A stretch of DNA of 6,074 nt from Candidatus Hydrogenedentota bacterium (GCA_007124105.1 SLFT01000362.1:1-6074), one strand, 5' to 3'. Positions 1-5,918 are shown, counted from the stretch's first letter. The notes: generated by a model not told the origin, from the sequence alone. A program made the numbers and translations.

Positions 1-217
1 AGGATGACCACGTCATGTGCAGGTCGCGTCGTGACACGCGACAATCCTGGAGGTAGAGGTTAATCAGCGTCTGGTATGGAATGCCATGTTGACTGGATTT
101 CTCTTTGAAGTACGCGATAACCTCGGGATCAAGGCGCAGGGTAACTTGTTTCTTCAGTGTTCGCGCATAGGGGTTCTTTCGGGATTTCATCTTGGTCAGA
201 TCGTATTCACGTTCCAT
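1..217 (-). CDS. brnA: BrnA-family antitoxin (partial, C-terminus off the window)
   Basis: This is the antitoxin and DNA-binding partner of BrnT. Seventy-two codons are open from the ATG at 217-215 to base 2; the 73rd codon begins with T at base 1, so the stop may follow at once. The order of motifs matches BrnA: an acidic/aromatic start (MEREYDLTKM), a basic NPYARTLKKQVTLRLD segment (residues 15-30) that supplies the ribbon of the ribbon-helix-helix fold, then two helices containing GIPYQTLINLYLQDC (residues 45-59) and a basic tail ending in W70. Known members are about this length, so few residues are missing. It starts 4 bases after the brnT stop, with a GGAG ribosome-binding site at 229-226 lying inside the end of brnT, so the two are co-transcribed and probably translationally coupled. 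In known pairs BrnA neutralises BrnT and represses the shared promoter; that role is inferred here from the family. Confidence 0.9.
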   Translation of the reverse strand, partial: MEREYDLTKMKSRKNPYARTLKKQVTLRLDPEVIAYFKEKSSQHGIPYQTLINLYLQDCRVSRRDLHMTWSS

Positions 218-221
218 ATCA

Positions 222-506
222 CTATCTCCGGTATTGCTTTGATTCCAAGGTAGTTGCCTTTCGCGCGGAAACAATTCGTATTATTCCGTCCGCTTCACGA
301 TAACAGTGACAAACCAGCAACAACCGCAATTGCGCACTCAAACCCAATAGCAGAAAACGGTCCTCGCCGCCAGAGTGGGCATCGTCATAAAATTCAATGG
401 CATTTTCGTCATAGAAAACCGTTCTTGCTTCTTCAAAAGAAACGCCATGCTTTCTTTTGTTGGCGCGGTCTTTCTTCTGGTCCCATGAAAAACGAATTTC
501 GTTCAT
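222..506 (-). CDS. brnT: BrnT-family ribonuclease toxin
   Basis: This is a 94-residue toxin of the BrnT (DUF497) family, compact RNases that arrest translation when free of BrnA. The family pattern is clear: FSWDQKK (residues 6-12), the N-x-x-K-H-G-V-S-F-E-E-A block (residues 16-27), an acidic DENAIEFYDD stretch (33-42), a GGEDR...LLLG strand region (47-55), and the C-terminal IIRIVSARKAT...E...Y block (76-92). Length is normal. The start at 506-504 is chosen because the family begins close to the F-x-W-D motif. An upstream ATG at 542-540 would add 12 unrelated residues and overlaps the -35 element, so it is not used. No Shine-Dalgarno sequence precedes 506; the -10 box ends 6 bases before it, suggesting a leaderless message. 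The toxin-first order with brnA 4 bases downstream is typical of the family. Confidence 0.93.
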   Translation of the reverse strand: MNEIRFSWDQKKDRANKRKHGVSFEEARTVFYDENAIEFYDDAHSGGEDRFLLLGLSAQLRLLLVCHCYREADGIIRIVSARKATTLESKQYRR

Positions 507-525
507 AACTACATTGTAACTACAA
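506..525. promoter_or_regulatory. Candidate BrnA operator over the brnTA -10 box
   Basis: A perfect palindrome TTGTA-AC-TACAA lies at 514-525 on the plus strand and overlaps the -10 hexamer (513-518). Next to it, the heptamer TAACTAC occurs twice, at 506-512 and 517-523, 11 bases apart, about one helical turn. A ribbon-helix-helix repressor such as BrnA bound here would block polymerase. BrnA autoregulation is known in the family; the exact site is inferred. Confidence 0.5.
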
Positions 526-542
526 AAAAAACTGATTGTCAA
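513..542 (-). promoter_or_regulatory. Sigma70-type promoter of brnTA
   Basis: Reading the minus strand, TTGACA (542-537, perfect -35) is followed after 18 bases by TACAAT (518-513, five of six matches to the -10 consensus). Six bases separate the -10 box from the A of the brnT ATG at 506, which puts the expected transcription start at or within a base or two of the start codon. The spacer contains a run of eight T residues. Confidence 0.75.
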
Positions 543-622
543 GCATGCGTTATATACCTTTCATTGAATTGCGGCATCACTGTAATCCGTTGCGTAGTGA
601 TCGCTTTTGCCTCGAACGGTCA

Positions 623-628
623 TATACT
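623..628 (+). promoter_or_regulatory. Weak candidate -10 box for the pilus operon
   Basis: TATACT matches the sigma70 -10 consensus at five of six positions and would start transcription about 635, leaving a leader of roughly 14 bases that still includes most of the AAAGGG ribosome-binding site. There is no recognisable -35 at the right spacing and no extended TG, so this may be chance or may need an activator. Confidence 0.25.
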
Positions 629-648
629 CTGTAGAAAGGGACACCGCC

Positions 649-1851
649 ATGACACGTTTCAAATATCGGGCAACGGATGCGGACGGCAACGCTTTTGTGG
701 ACACCATGGAGGCGCAGTCGGCGCGTCAGGCTACCGCCAAACTACAGGAACGGGGGTTGACCGTCAATTCGGTGGAGGAAGTGAACAAACCGCGTGGGCT
801 GCTGCGGGTATCCAAACAGCTGACGTGGGATGAGCTGCATTTGTTTACGCAACAGCTGCATGCCATTACCCGGACCAATCTGCCGCTGCCGGCGGCGTTG
901 CGTTCGCTGGCGGCGGACCTCAAGGGGTCGCGGTTGAAACCCATCCTCGAAGAATTGCAGCGCGACGTGGAACAGGGCGTTGCCCTGGACGAGGCCATCG
1001 AACGCCAACAGGGCGCGTTTCCGCCGCTCTATGCCGACATCATCCGCGCCGGACAGGCCACGGGAAATTTGCCCGGTGTGCTGTACTTGTATCTGCGCCA
1101 TACGGAACGCATGCTTAGCCTGAAGGGCACGCTGAAAACGGCGCTCGCCTATCCCGTGATGGTGATCATACTGGGCGCGGCGATCATGGGTTTTATGCTG
1201 CTCTATGTGGTGCCCATCTTCGCTGACATTTTTACGGAATTTGGCGGACGCCTGCCCCGACCCACACAGTTCTGGGTAAATGCCAGCGACAACGTGGCGC
1301 GTTACTGGCCGCAGATGCTTATTGGGATAGCGGGCGCGGTGGTGGCTTTTTATGCGCTGCGCCGTTTCATTGAAAGCTTCGATCGCGGACGTATACGGTT
1401 GGATTGGCTGCGGCTGCACATCCCCGTGGTCGGACATCTGCGCTACCTGCTTGCGGTGTCCCGTTTCGCGCGCACCCTGGCCATGCTGCTTGCGTCGCGG
1501 GCGCCCTTGTTGACCAGTCTCGAACTGGCGGCGGCGGCGTCCGGCAGCCCGCTGCTGCAACGGGCGGTGGAGGAAGCATGCCTGCGTGTGGCGGGGGGCG
1601 AACGCATTGCGGACGCGCTGGCGGGCACGGGCTTTTTCGCCTATCATTTCTGCTGGTTGCTGGGCATGGGCGAAGACCGGGGCGAGGCAGAACTCGCCCT
1701 CGAGAATGTGGCGGAGACCATGGAAAGCGAACTGCGCGCGCAGGACCGCACCCTGGGCGTCATGCTTGGGCCCTCGCTGATTGTGATTGTTGGTCTGTTA
1801 GTGGCGAGCCTGGTCATTTCTCTGTATCTGCCTATTTTTACGCTGGGATAA
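649..1851 (+). CDS. gspF: GspF/PilC-type inner-membrane platform protein
   Basis: This 400-residue protein matches the usual GspF/PilC length and layout. Residues 1-50 form the small N-terminal domain (FKYRATDADGN start). A first T2SSF domain spans about 65-188, with FTQQLHAITRTNLPLPAALRSLA at its head, FPPLYADIIRAGQATGNL (124-141) and a first membrane helix at about 167-192 ending in the conserved YVVPIF. A second membrane helix follows at about 222-238. The second T2SSF domain spans 267-390, with SRFARTLAMLLASRAPL (271-287), GMGEDRG (339-345) and a last helix at 368-397 ending LYLPIF. The family forms the membrane platform that couples the assembly ATPase to pilin polymerisation. The ATG at 649 is preferred over the in-frame TTG at 607 because AAAGGG sits 8 bases before it and FKYRATD begins directly after. 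One deviation: the first domain has GQATG where GE-x-x-G is usual. It is the first gene of the operon, and the next starts 5 bases after its stop. Confidence 0.93.
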   Translation: MTRFKYRATDADGNAFVDTMEAQSARQATAKLQERGLTVNSVEEVNKPRGLLRVSKQLTWDELHLFTQQLHAITRTNLPLPAALRSLAADLKGSRLKPILEELQRDVEQGVALDEAIERQQGAFPPLYADIIRAGQATGNLPGVLYLYLRHTERMLSLKGTLKTALAYPVMVIILGAAIMGFMLLYVVPIFADIFTEFGGRLPRPTQFWVNASDNVARYWPQMLIGIAGAVVAFYALRRFIESFDRGRIRLDWLRLHIPVVGHLRYLLAVSRFARTLAMLLASRAPLLTSLELAAAASGSPLLQRAVEEACLRVAGGERIADALAGTGFFAYHFCWLLGMGEDRGEAELALENVAETMESELRAQDRTLGVMLGPSLIVIVGLLVASLVISLYLPIFTLG

Positions 1852-1856
1852 CAGCC

Positions 1857-3512
1857 ATGAACTTAAAACGACTACTGTATTATGATTTCTCCCGCGTGTT
1901 CAGGGGCAAAGACCACGCGCCGGCAGAGGACCACCAGGACGCCTTCGACGGGTTTGAACTCGACAAGGAAGACTTTGCGCCAGGGCGCAACTACCAGGTG
2001 CTTGGTCAATGCTGGCGCGGACCTGTGTATTATACGGCGCGCAACCATCGGCGCGACTTGCAGTACATTATTGACCAGACCAGGGGCATTGTCCGTACCA
2101 ACGCGCCCATGGCCCGGGGCTTGAATGCGCTGGCCCGCGAAGAACGACGCCGCGACCGGGGGCCGGGACGCGTGTATGCGCTCAAGAAAGCGGCGGCAAT
2201 CACGGCGGCCTTCATTCTTTTTGTATTCATCACAGCGCGCATCTTCGACGCGGTGGGCATCTCCTTTTTTGCAACTGTCCCTGTGTCTGTGACAATAACG
2301 TTCCTGGCGGTTGCGGTGGGCGCATTTTCTGCGGGGAAGAAGAAGGCAACGCTTATCTATATTTTCGTTGCGTTATTGTCCGCCGCCTCCTTTTACTTTT
2401 TTCTTTCCTTTGGGGATTCCCATGTTGTTCGCAGCACCATACGGGCTGTCTTTTACACAAACGACCCGGAACTCGTTGCCGTGTTTACCCTCATAGTGCT
2501 AACGGCGGTTTGTTTTGTTCTTGCATATAGCGCCGCCCGAAAAGGCGGCCCGCGCGAACTGGTGCTGCTACGCCTGCGCGACCTGCTCGAGGGGGGCTGC
2601 CAATTGTCCGAAGCCATGCGGCGGTTGCCGCGCTTTTTCCCGCGTTTTCATGCCGACATGGTGGAGGCGGGCGAGCAGACCGGTCGCATGGACGCGTGCC
2701 TGACGGAACTGAGCGCCGACCTGGAAGCCGGCATGTCGCAACACAGAACGCTGCGCGGCGCCTTTCTCTACCTTGGTATTGTGGCCGCCATACAGACCGC
2801 AATCGCCTGTTTCATCATGATCAGGGTTACGCCCGTATTTTATGAGATATCTCATGAGTTTGGTTCCAAAGTCAACATGCCGTTTCTGGCATTCCTTGCC
2901 CGATACGTCACAGGCTTCCGCAACATGTACGTGGGCGGCTTTATCCTCATAGGGGCGACAGGACTAGCCGTTATTCTGTTGCTGATGCGCAATTTCCGCA
3001 AGCGGCGCAGGGGACTTTCTTCACGCCCTGTGGCGTCGCTGTTGTTGTTCATTCCGGGGTTGCGCGGGCTGATCATGCAGAACAACTTTACGGTAATCGC
3101 CTGCACGCTCGAGAAACTGCTGCGCGCGGGCATCCCGCTGGACGCCGCGCTGGAGAAGGCGAGCGCGGGCGACCTGACCCCCGCGTATGCGCGGATGCTG
3201 CGTCGCGTACACGCGCGCATTCTCGAGGGCGACTCCTTTACCGCCGCTTTTCAGACGGCCTCAACCGGCCTGCTTGTACCCGCGTCGTTTACCAGTTTGA
3301 CGGCGGTGGGCGAGCAGGCGGACATGCTGCCGGAAGCGCTTGCATACCTCCACTCCTTTTACCGTACCCAGGCGTCCGTGCGCGCGCGCATCCTGGTGGA
3401 CGTTGTGAAGCCGCTGGGCGTAATGGTCCTTGGACTGGCCACGCTGCTGCTTATGAGCGACCTGTTTGGGATGATGGCGGGTTTAACCGATACGCTTTTG
3501 AATTCCATGTAA
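1857..3512 (+). CDS. Large GspF-like platform protein with a four-helix insertion in its first domain
   Basis: This 551-residue protein is a divergent second GspF paralogue, about 150 residues longer than its neighbour. Residues 62-97 (DLQYIIDQTRGIVRTNAPMA, then RGLNALA) resemble the opening helices of a T2SSF domain. The rest of that domain resumes only at about 232-325, with RELVLLRLRDLLEGG, LPRFFPRFHADMVEAGEQTG (257-276) and a membrane helix ending VTPVFYEI. Between them, residues 111-226 hold four hydrophobic segments (about 112-131, 137-158, 164-186, 205-225). A helix at 358-378 and a normal second T2SSF domain follow: FTVIACTLEKLLRAGIPLDA (411-430), LTAVGEQADMLPEAL (481-495), last helix 516-540. 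The ATG at 1857 has GGGA at 1845-1848; the frame is open further upstream, but only as a shadow of the preceding gene. Residues 1-60 are charged and match nothing I recognise. It may act as a second platform subunit or a partner of the first; that is inference. Confidence 0.85.
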   Translation: MNLKRLLYYDFSRVFRGKDHAPAEDHQDAFDGFELDKEDFAPGRNYQVLGQCWRGPVYYTARNHRRDLQYIIDQTRGIVRTNAPMARGLNALAREERRRDRGPGRVYALKKAAAITAAFILFVFITARIFDAVGISFFATVPVSVTITFLAVAVGAFSAGKKKATLIYIFVALLSAASFYFFLSFGDSHVVRSTIRAVFYTNDPELVAVFTLIVLTAVCFVLAYSAARKGGPRELVLLRLRDLLEGGCQLSEAMRRLPRFFPRFHADMVEAGEQTGRMDACLTELSADLEAGMSQHRTLRGAFLYLGIVAAIQTAIACFIMIRVTPVFYEISHEFGSKVNMPFLAFLARYVTGFRNMYVGGFILIGATGLAVILLLMRNFRKRRRGLSSRPVASLLLFIPGLRGLIMQNNFTVIACTLEKLLRAGIPLDAALEKASAGDLTPAYARMLRRVHARILEGDSFTAAFQTASTGLLVPASFTSLTAVGEQADMLPEALAYLHSFYRTQASVRARILVDVVKPLGVMVLGLATLLLMSDLFGMMAGLTDTLLNSM

Positions 3513-3525
3513 CACCGGAAAGACC

Positions 3526-3999
3526 ATGCTTATGAATAAACGATGTACTGTGTCGCTGTCCAACGGCTTTTCGCTGGTTGAACTGACCTGCGCGCTGGCC
3601 GTGGTTTCCATTGGGCTTGGAAGCGTGATTCATGTCTATCTGCGCGGCATCGAAAAGATGCGCGCTATTGATGAATACGAAACGGCGCTTTGTGTGTTGA
3701 ACAACGAACTCGAGACCTTGCGCGCCCAGCCCTGGGACGCGCTTGAACCGGGCGATGCGCTTCCTTTTCGCAGCGCACCCCATATCGAAGGGCTGCGTCT
3801 CGCGGAAACGTGGGCGGCCATTGAAGACGCGTCCGGCGGCGACGCGGGACTCAAGCAGGTTACGGCGCGGATACGCTGGATAGGCGAGCACGGACGCCGG
3901 ATCGAGAAGGAACTGACCACGTTTATCGCATGTACGGACCCATTGCCGCGAACACCCGCCGCCTGGGAACACTGGGAGGAATACGATGATGCGCTGTAA
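3526..3999 (+). CDS. GspI/PilV-like minor pseudopilin
   Basis: This 157-residue protein has a class III signal: a short leader ending in Gly14, then FSLVEL with the conserved Glu at position +5 of the mature protein, followed by one hydrophobic helix (about 15-38). This is cut by the prepilin peptidase and anchored in the inner membrane until assembly. The rest fits the GspI/PilV pattern: an early helix (ALCVLNNELETLRAQ, 54-68) and a late strand pair ending in VTARIRW...IEKELTTFIA (112-135). In type II systems GspI nucleates the tip complex with J and K, which are the apparent identities of the next two genes. Two in-frame ATGs, 3526 and 3532, share one ribosome-binding site (GGAAAG, 3517-3522); the choice changes the leader by two residues only. 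The next gene starts inside this one, overlapping by 14 bases. Confidence 0.82.
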   Translation: MLMNKRCTVSLSNGFSLVELTCALAVVSIGLGSVIHVYLRGIEKMRAIDEYETALCVLNNELETLRAQPWDALEPGDALPFRSAPHIEGLRLAETWAAIEDASGGDAGLKQVTARIRWIGEHGRRIEKELTTFIACTDPLPRTPAAWEHWEEYDDAL

Positions 4000-4555
4000 C
4001 CACGACGTCAGACGCGCTTGCCGCGGGTTTATGCTGATTGAAATACTGGTTTACCTTGCTGTACTCAGCATGGCGCTTGTCCTGGTATCGAGGCTGTTTG
4101 TGACCACATCGCGCCTGTCCCTGTACAGCACGCAAATCGTGGAACGCATGGACGCGGTGCGCGAGGTGCAGCGCGATTTTCTGGAAACGACGCGCGCCGC
4201 CGTCGCGATTGTGCCGGGCATTGGCGAACATCGTACCGATGAACATACGCTGGTGCTGCGGCTGCATGGCGTCGGAGAAACGCCTCGCTACGCGGTGCTG
4301 GGCATGTTCGACGGAGCGGATCGCCTCGCGCTGCTGGAGGTGGTGCGGGAGAAGGACGCGCTGCGCGCCGCGAAGTACAAGACATGGCGGCTACCGGTGG
4401 CGGAGGCGCGGTTTGAGGTTGACGTCCTTGCCCGGGGCGTAACCCTGGCGTTAACCACGCAATCCCACAATCCGCAGCGTCCCGAGGCGGGGCGTACGCA
4501 TCGTTTTGCGGCAACGTTGCGCGTTGATCCAGAGGAGACGTCTTATGGGAAATAG
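3986..4555 (+). CDS. GspJ/PilW-like minor pseudopilin
   Basis: This 189-residue protein begins with a basic leader (MMRCNHDVRRACRG) cut after Gly14, then FMLIEI with Glu at +5 and a hydrophobic helix to about residue 38. A heptad-like helix follows (STQIVERMDAVREVQRDFLE, 48-67), as in GspJ and PilW, and then a beta-rich globular part (about 85-182) including two tracts that read as paired strands (LVLRLHG, RYAVLGMF). Position between the I-like and K-like genes supports a GspJ role in the pseudopilus tip, but PilW is an equal family-level description. The start at 3986 is well supported: GGGAGGA at 3974-3980, 5 bases away, inside the end of the preceding gene. A second ATG follows at once at 3989. 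The stop overlaps the start of the next gene by 11 bases. Confidence 0.8.
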   Translation: MMRCNHDVRRACRGFMLIEILVYLAVLSMALVLVSRLFVTTSRLSLYSTQIVERMDAVREVQRDFLETTRAAVAIVPGIGEHRTDEHTLVLRLHGVGETPRYAVLGMFDGADRLALLEVVREKDALRAAKYKTWRLPVAEARFEVDVLARGVTLALTTQSHNPQRPEAGRTHRFAATLRVDPEETSYGK

Positions 4556-4979
4556 GCGCACAATAAACGGACATAACCGCGGTTCGGCGCTGTTAATAGC
4601 GGTGCTGCTTGTGGCCGTGCTGGGCATCGGCGCGGCGGCCTTGTTCAAACACCTGAACAACAGCTTTGAAGAGCATCGCCGTTTCGAGCGCGACCTCACA
4701 GTGGCGCATCTGGCGGACGCCGGCATTGACGCCGCCATTGCCGCACTGCGCGCGAACAGTACGCTCACGCCGGAACCATTTGAACGTGCCCTCGGCGAGG
4801 GGATCGTCCGCGTGGACATTGCCGCCAAAGACAGCGCTGCCGCGTACAGAATAACGTCGCGGGCGGCGTTGCGCCATGAGGGGATCACGCGTGCTGCGGA
4901 TACATACACCGCTGACGTACGCATTATGCCGACAGGCGAAGTGCGCCGCCTGTCATGGCAACGGGAGAAAAGACAATGA
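4545..4979 (+). CDS. GspK/PilX-like short minor pseudopilin
   Basis: This 144-residue protein starts MGNRRTINGHNRG, then SALLIAVLLVAVLGIGAAAL, a hydrophobic helix after a prepilin-type cleavage after Gly13. Position +5 of the mature protein is Ile18, not Glu; lack of Glu5 is characteristic of GspK, and the GSALL-x-x-V/L start is shared with PilX. The following helix has VAHLADAGIDAAIAALRANS (53-72), the motif seen just after the anchor in GspK and PilX. The protein stops after about 75 further residues, so it lacks the large alpha-helical domain of classical GspK (about 300 residues); PilX-like is therefore a fair alternative. The start at 4545 is preferred over the in-frame TTG at 4506 because AGGAGA at 4533-4538 sits 6 bases before it and it begins directly with the leader. 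It overlaps the gene before by 11 bases and the gene after by 4 (ATGA). Confidence 0.78.
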   Translation: MGNRRTINGHNRGSALLIAVLLVAVLGIGAAALFKHLNNSFEEHRRFERDLTVAHLADAGIDAAIAALRANSTLTPEPFERALGEGIVRVDIAAKDSAAAYRITSRAALRHEGITRAADTYTADVRIMPTGEVRRLSWQREKRQ

Positions 4980-5776
4980 TCAGCAAATGGAAAAAGCGCA
5001 TTTTATCGGACATTCCAATAACGAAGAAATCAGGAGGTTATGATGGGAGAAGGCCCTGTCGGCATACCCGAGGCTTTACGCTCATAGAACTGCTCGTGGT
5101 CATCGCGATAATCGGCATATTGGCGGCTATTCTACTGCCCGCGCTGGCGCGCGCCCGCGAGGCTGGACGCAGAACCGCCTGCGCCAGCAATCTTATGCAG
5201 ATAGGCATGGCCATGCATCTGTACGCCAGCGAACATAACGGCGCTTTCCCCTGGAGCGGCGGCAATGGGAACGCCAGATGTTTGCTTACTTTGTACCAGG
5301 AGTATGCCACTGACTACGCTGTTTTTATATGCCCCTCTGATCCTGTACACCGGTCATCTCGGCTAAAACATAATGAGCCCGAACCCGTCCCCATTAACGT
5401 CAAAATGGACGCCCACGGCAGTCTCCGCGCCAGTTACGAATATTTCGGCGCATACACCCGCGCGCCCATTATGCTGCCGCCCATGCCGAAAGGGATACCG
5501 CGCGTTCCGATAATGTGGGATATGTTCGGTCTCTTTTACGAAGACCAGGAGATACCTGAAGATTTGAGCCTCCATGACAGAAACATTGGCGATTACATCA
5601 ACGCGAGCACCTTCAACCACATTCCCGGCGGCAGCAATGTGCTCTGGCTGGACGGCTCAGTCTCTTTCCTTCGTTTTCGGAGCGACTGGGCGGACATCAA
5701 CCTGCCCCATCGTCCCGAGGGCATCGAATTTGACGGTATAACGCGTCCCCGCACGACGCGGGAACTGGAATGGTAG
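4976..5776 (+). CDS. GspG-like prepilin of the H-x-DG (DUF1559-like) family
   Basis: This 266-residue protein is a prepilin with cleavage after Gly33, then FTLIELLVVIAIIGILAAIL with Glu38 at +5. The signature of the family is complete: RRTACASNLMQIGMAMHLYA (65-84), HNGAFPW (87-93), VFICPSDP (116-123), ASYEYFGAY (152-160), and at the C-terminus FNHIPGGSNVLWLDG (213-227), the H-x-DG motif. Cys69 and Cys119 are the usual conserved pair. The spacing from His214 to Asp226-Gly227 is ten residues rather than the nine of the named motif. These proteins are abundant in the planctomycete-lentisphaera-verrucomicrobia assemblage and their individual roles are mostly unknown; here it may be the major pseudopilin. 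The start at 4976 overlaps the previous stop (ATGA) and has GGGAGA 7 bases before it, giving an unusually long 33-residue leader. A stronger ribosome-binding site lies at 5032-5037 but serves a different frame. Confidence 0.87.
   Translation: MISKWKKRILSDIPITKKSGGYDGRRPCRHTRGFTLIELLVVIAIIGILAAILLPALARAREAGRRTACASNLMQIGMAMHLYASEHNGAFPWSGGNGNARCLLTLYQEYATDYAVFICPSDPVHRSSRLKHNEPEPVPINVKMDAHGSLRASYEYFGAYTRAPIMLPPMPKGIPRVPIMWDMFGLFYEDQEIPEDLSLHDRNIGDYINASTFNHIPGGSNVLWLDGSVSFLRFRSDWADINLPHRPEGIEFDGITRPRTTRELEW
5032..5087 (+). promoter_or_regulatory. Strong ribosome-binding site and out-of-frame mini-ORF inside the prepilin leader
   Basis: AGGAGG at 5032-5037 is followed, 2 bases later, by tandem ATG codons at 5040 and 5043. 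This is the best Shine-Dalgarno match in the operon. The frame it opens encodes only 15 residues (start MMGEGPVGIP) and ends at TAG 5085-5087, within the region encoding FTLIEL of the prepilin. It is one base out of step with the prepilin frame. No in-frame ATG, GTG or TTG follows the site before the cleavage Gly. It may be a fossil start after a one-base indel, a sequencing error, or a regulatory short ORF. Confidence 0.4.
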
Positions 5777-5918
5777 TCCCGCGGCAGCGTTGGAACCGTA
5801 CGATCCCGCCTCCCGCTGTCCGCATCCACGCCGAGGCCGTGAAAGCGGAGAACATGATGCATGAGCCTTGTACACCCCTGTAAACAATAACAAGCGCAGA
5901 ATCTGTAGTCTCTGAAAC

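Larger units (their letters stand above)
507..648. other. Divergent intergenic region between brnT and the pilus operon
   Basis: These 142 bases hold no gene. They carry the brnTA promoter at the left end, a 6-bp inverted repeat ATCACT (576-581) / AGTGAT (596-601) with a 14-base spacer, a plus-strand -10-like TATACT (623-628), and an AAAGGG ribosome-binding site (635-640) for the first pilus gene. The TATACT box lacks a good -35 at 16-18 bases upstream (ATCGCT at 17), so the operon promoter is only tentative; an activator bound at the inverted repeat could compensate. No terminator-like hairpin with a T run is seen. Confidence 0.45.

Noticed and set aside
254..508. 84-codon plus-strand open frame opposite brnT
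   Set aside because: It is antisense to a clear BrnT gene and has no family features.
507..542. Upstream ATG adding 12 residues to BrnT
   Set aside because: The extension overlaps the -35 and -10 boxes, has no ribosome-binding site and is not part of the BrnT family pattern.
742..1647. A 301-codon open frame on the minus strand opposite gspF
   Set aside because: It lies directly antisense to a well-supported gspF, is rich in His, Gln and Arg, and shows no recognisable domain; this is a normal shadow in GC-rich coding DNA.
1404..1856. In-frame 151-codon extension upstream of the second GspF-like gene
   Set aside because: It overlaps the 3' part of gspF in another frame, is Ala/Gly/Arg-rich, and the ATG at 1857 has a ribosome-binding site and follows the gspF stop by 5 bases.
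5040..5087. Programmed -1 frameshift joining the mini-ORF to the prepilin
   Set aside because: No slippery X-XXY-YYZ heptamer is present in the mini-ORF, and the prepilin has its own start at 4976; a decayed start or error is simpler.
5854..5883. Nine-codon ORF (MMHEPCTPL) after a GGAG at 5847
   Set aside because: It is too short to support, the spacing of 3 bases is poor, and nothing else marks it as translated.
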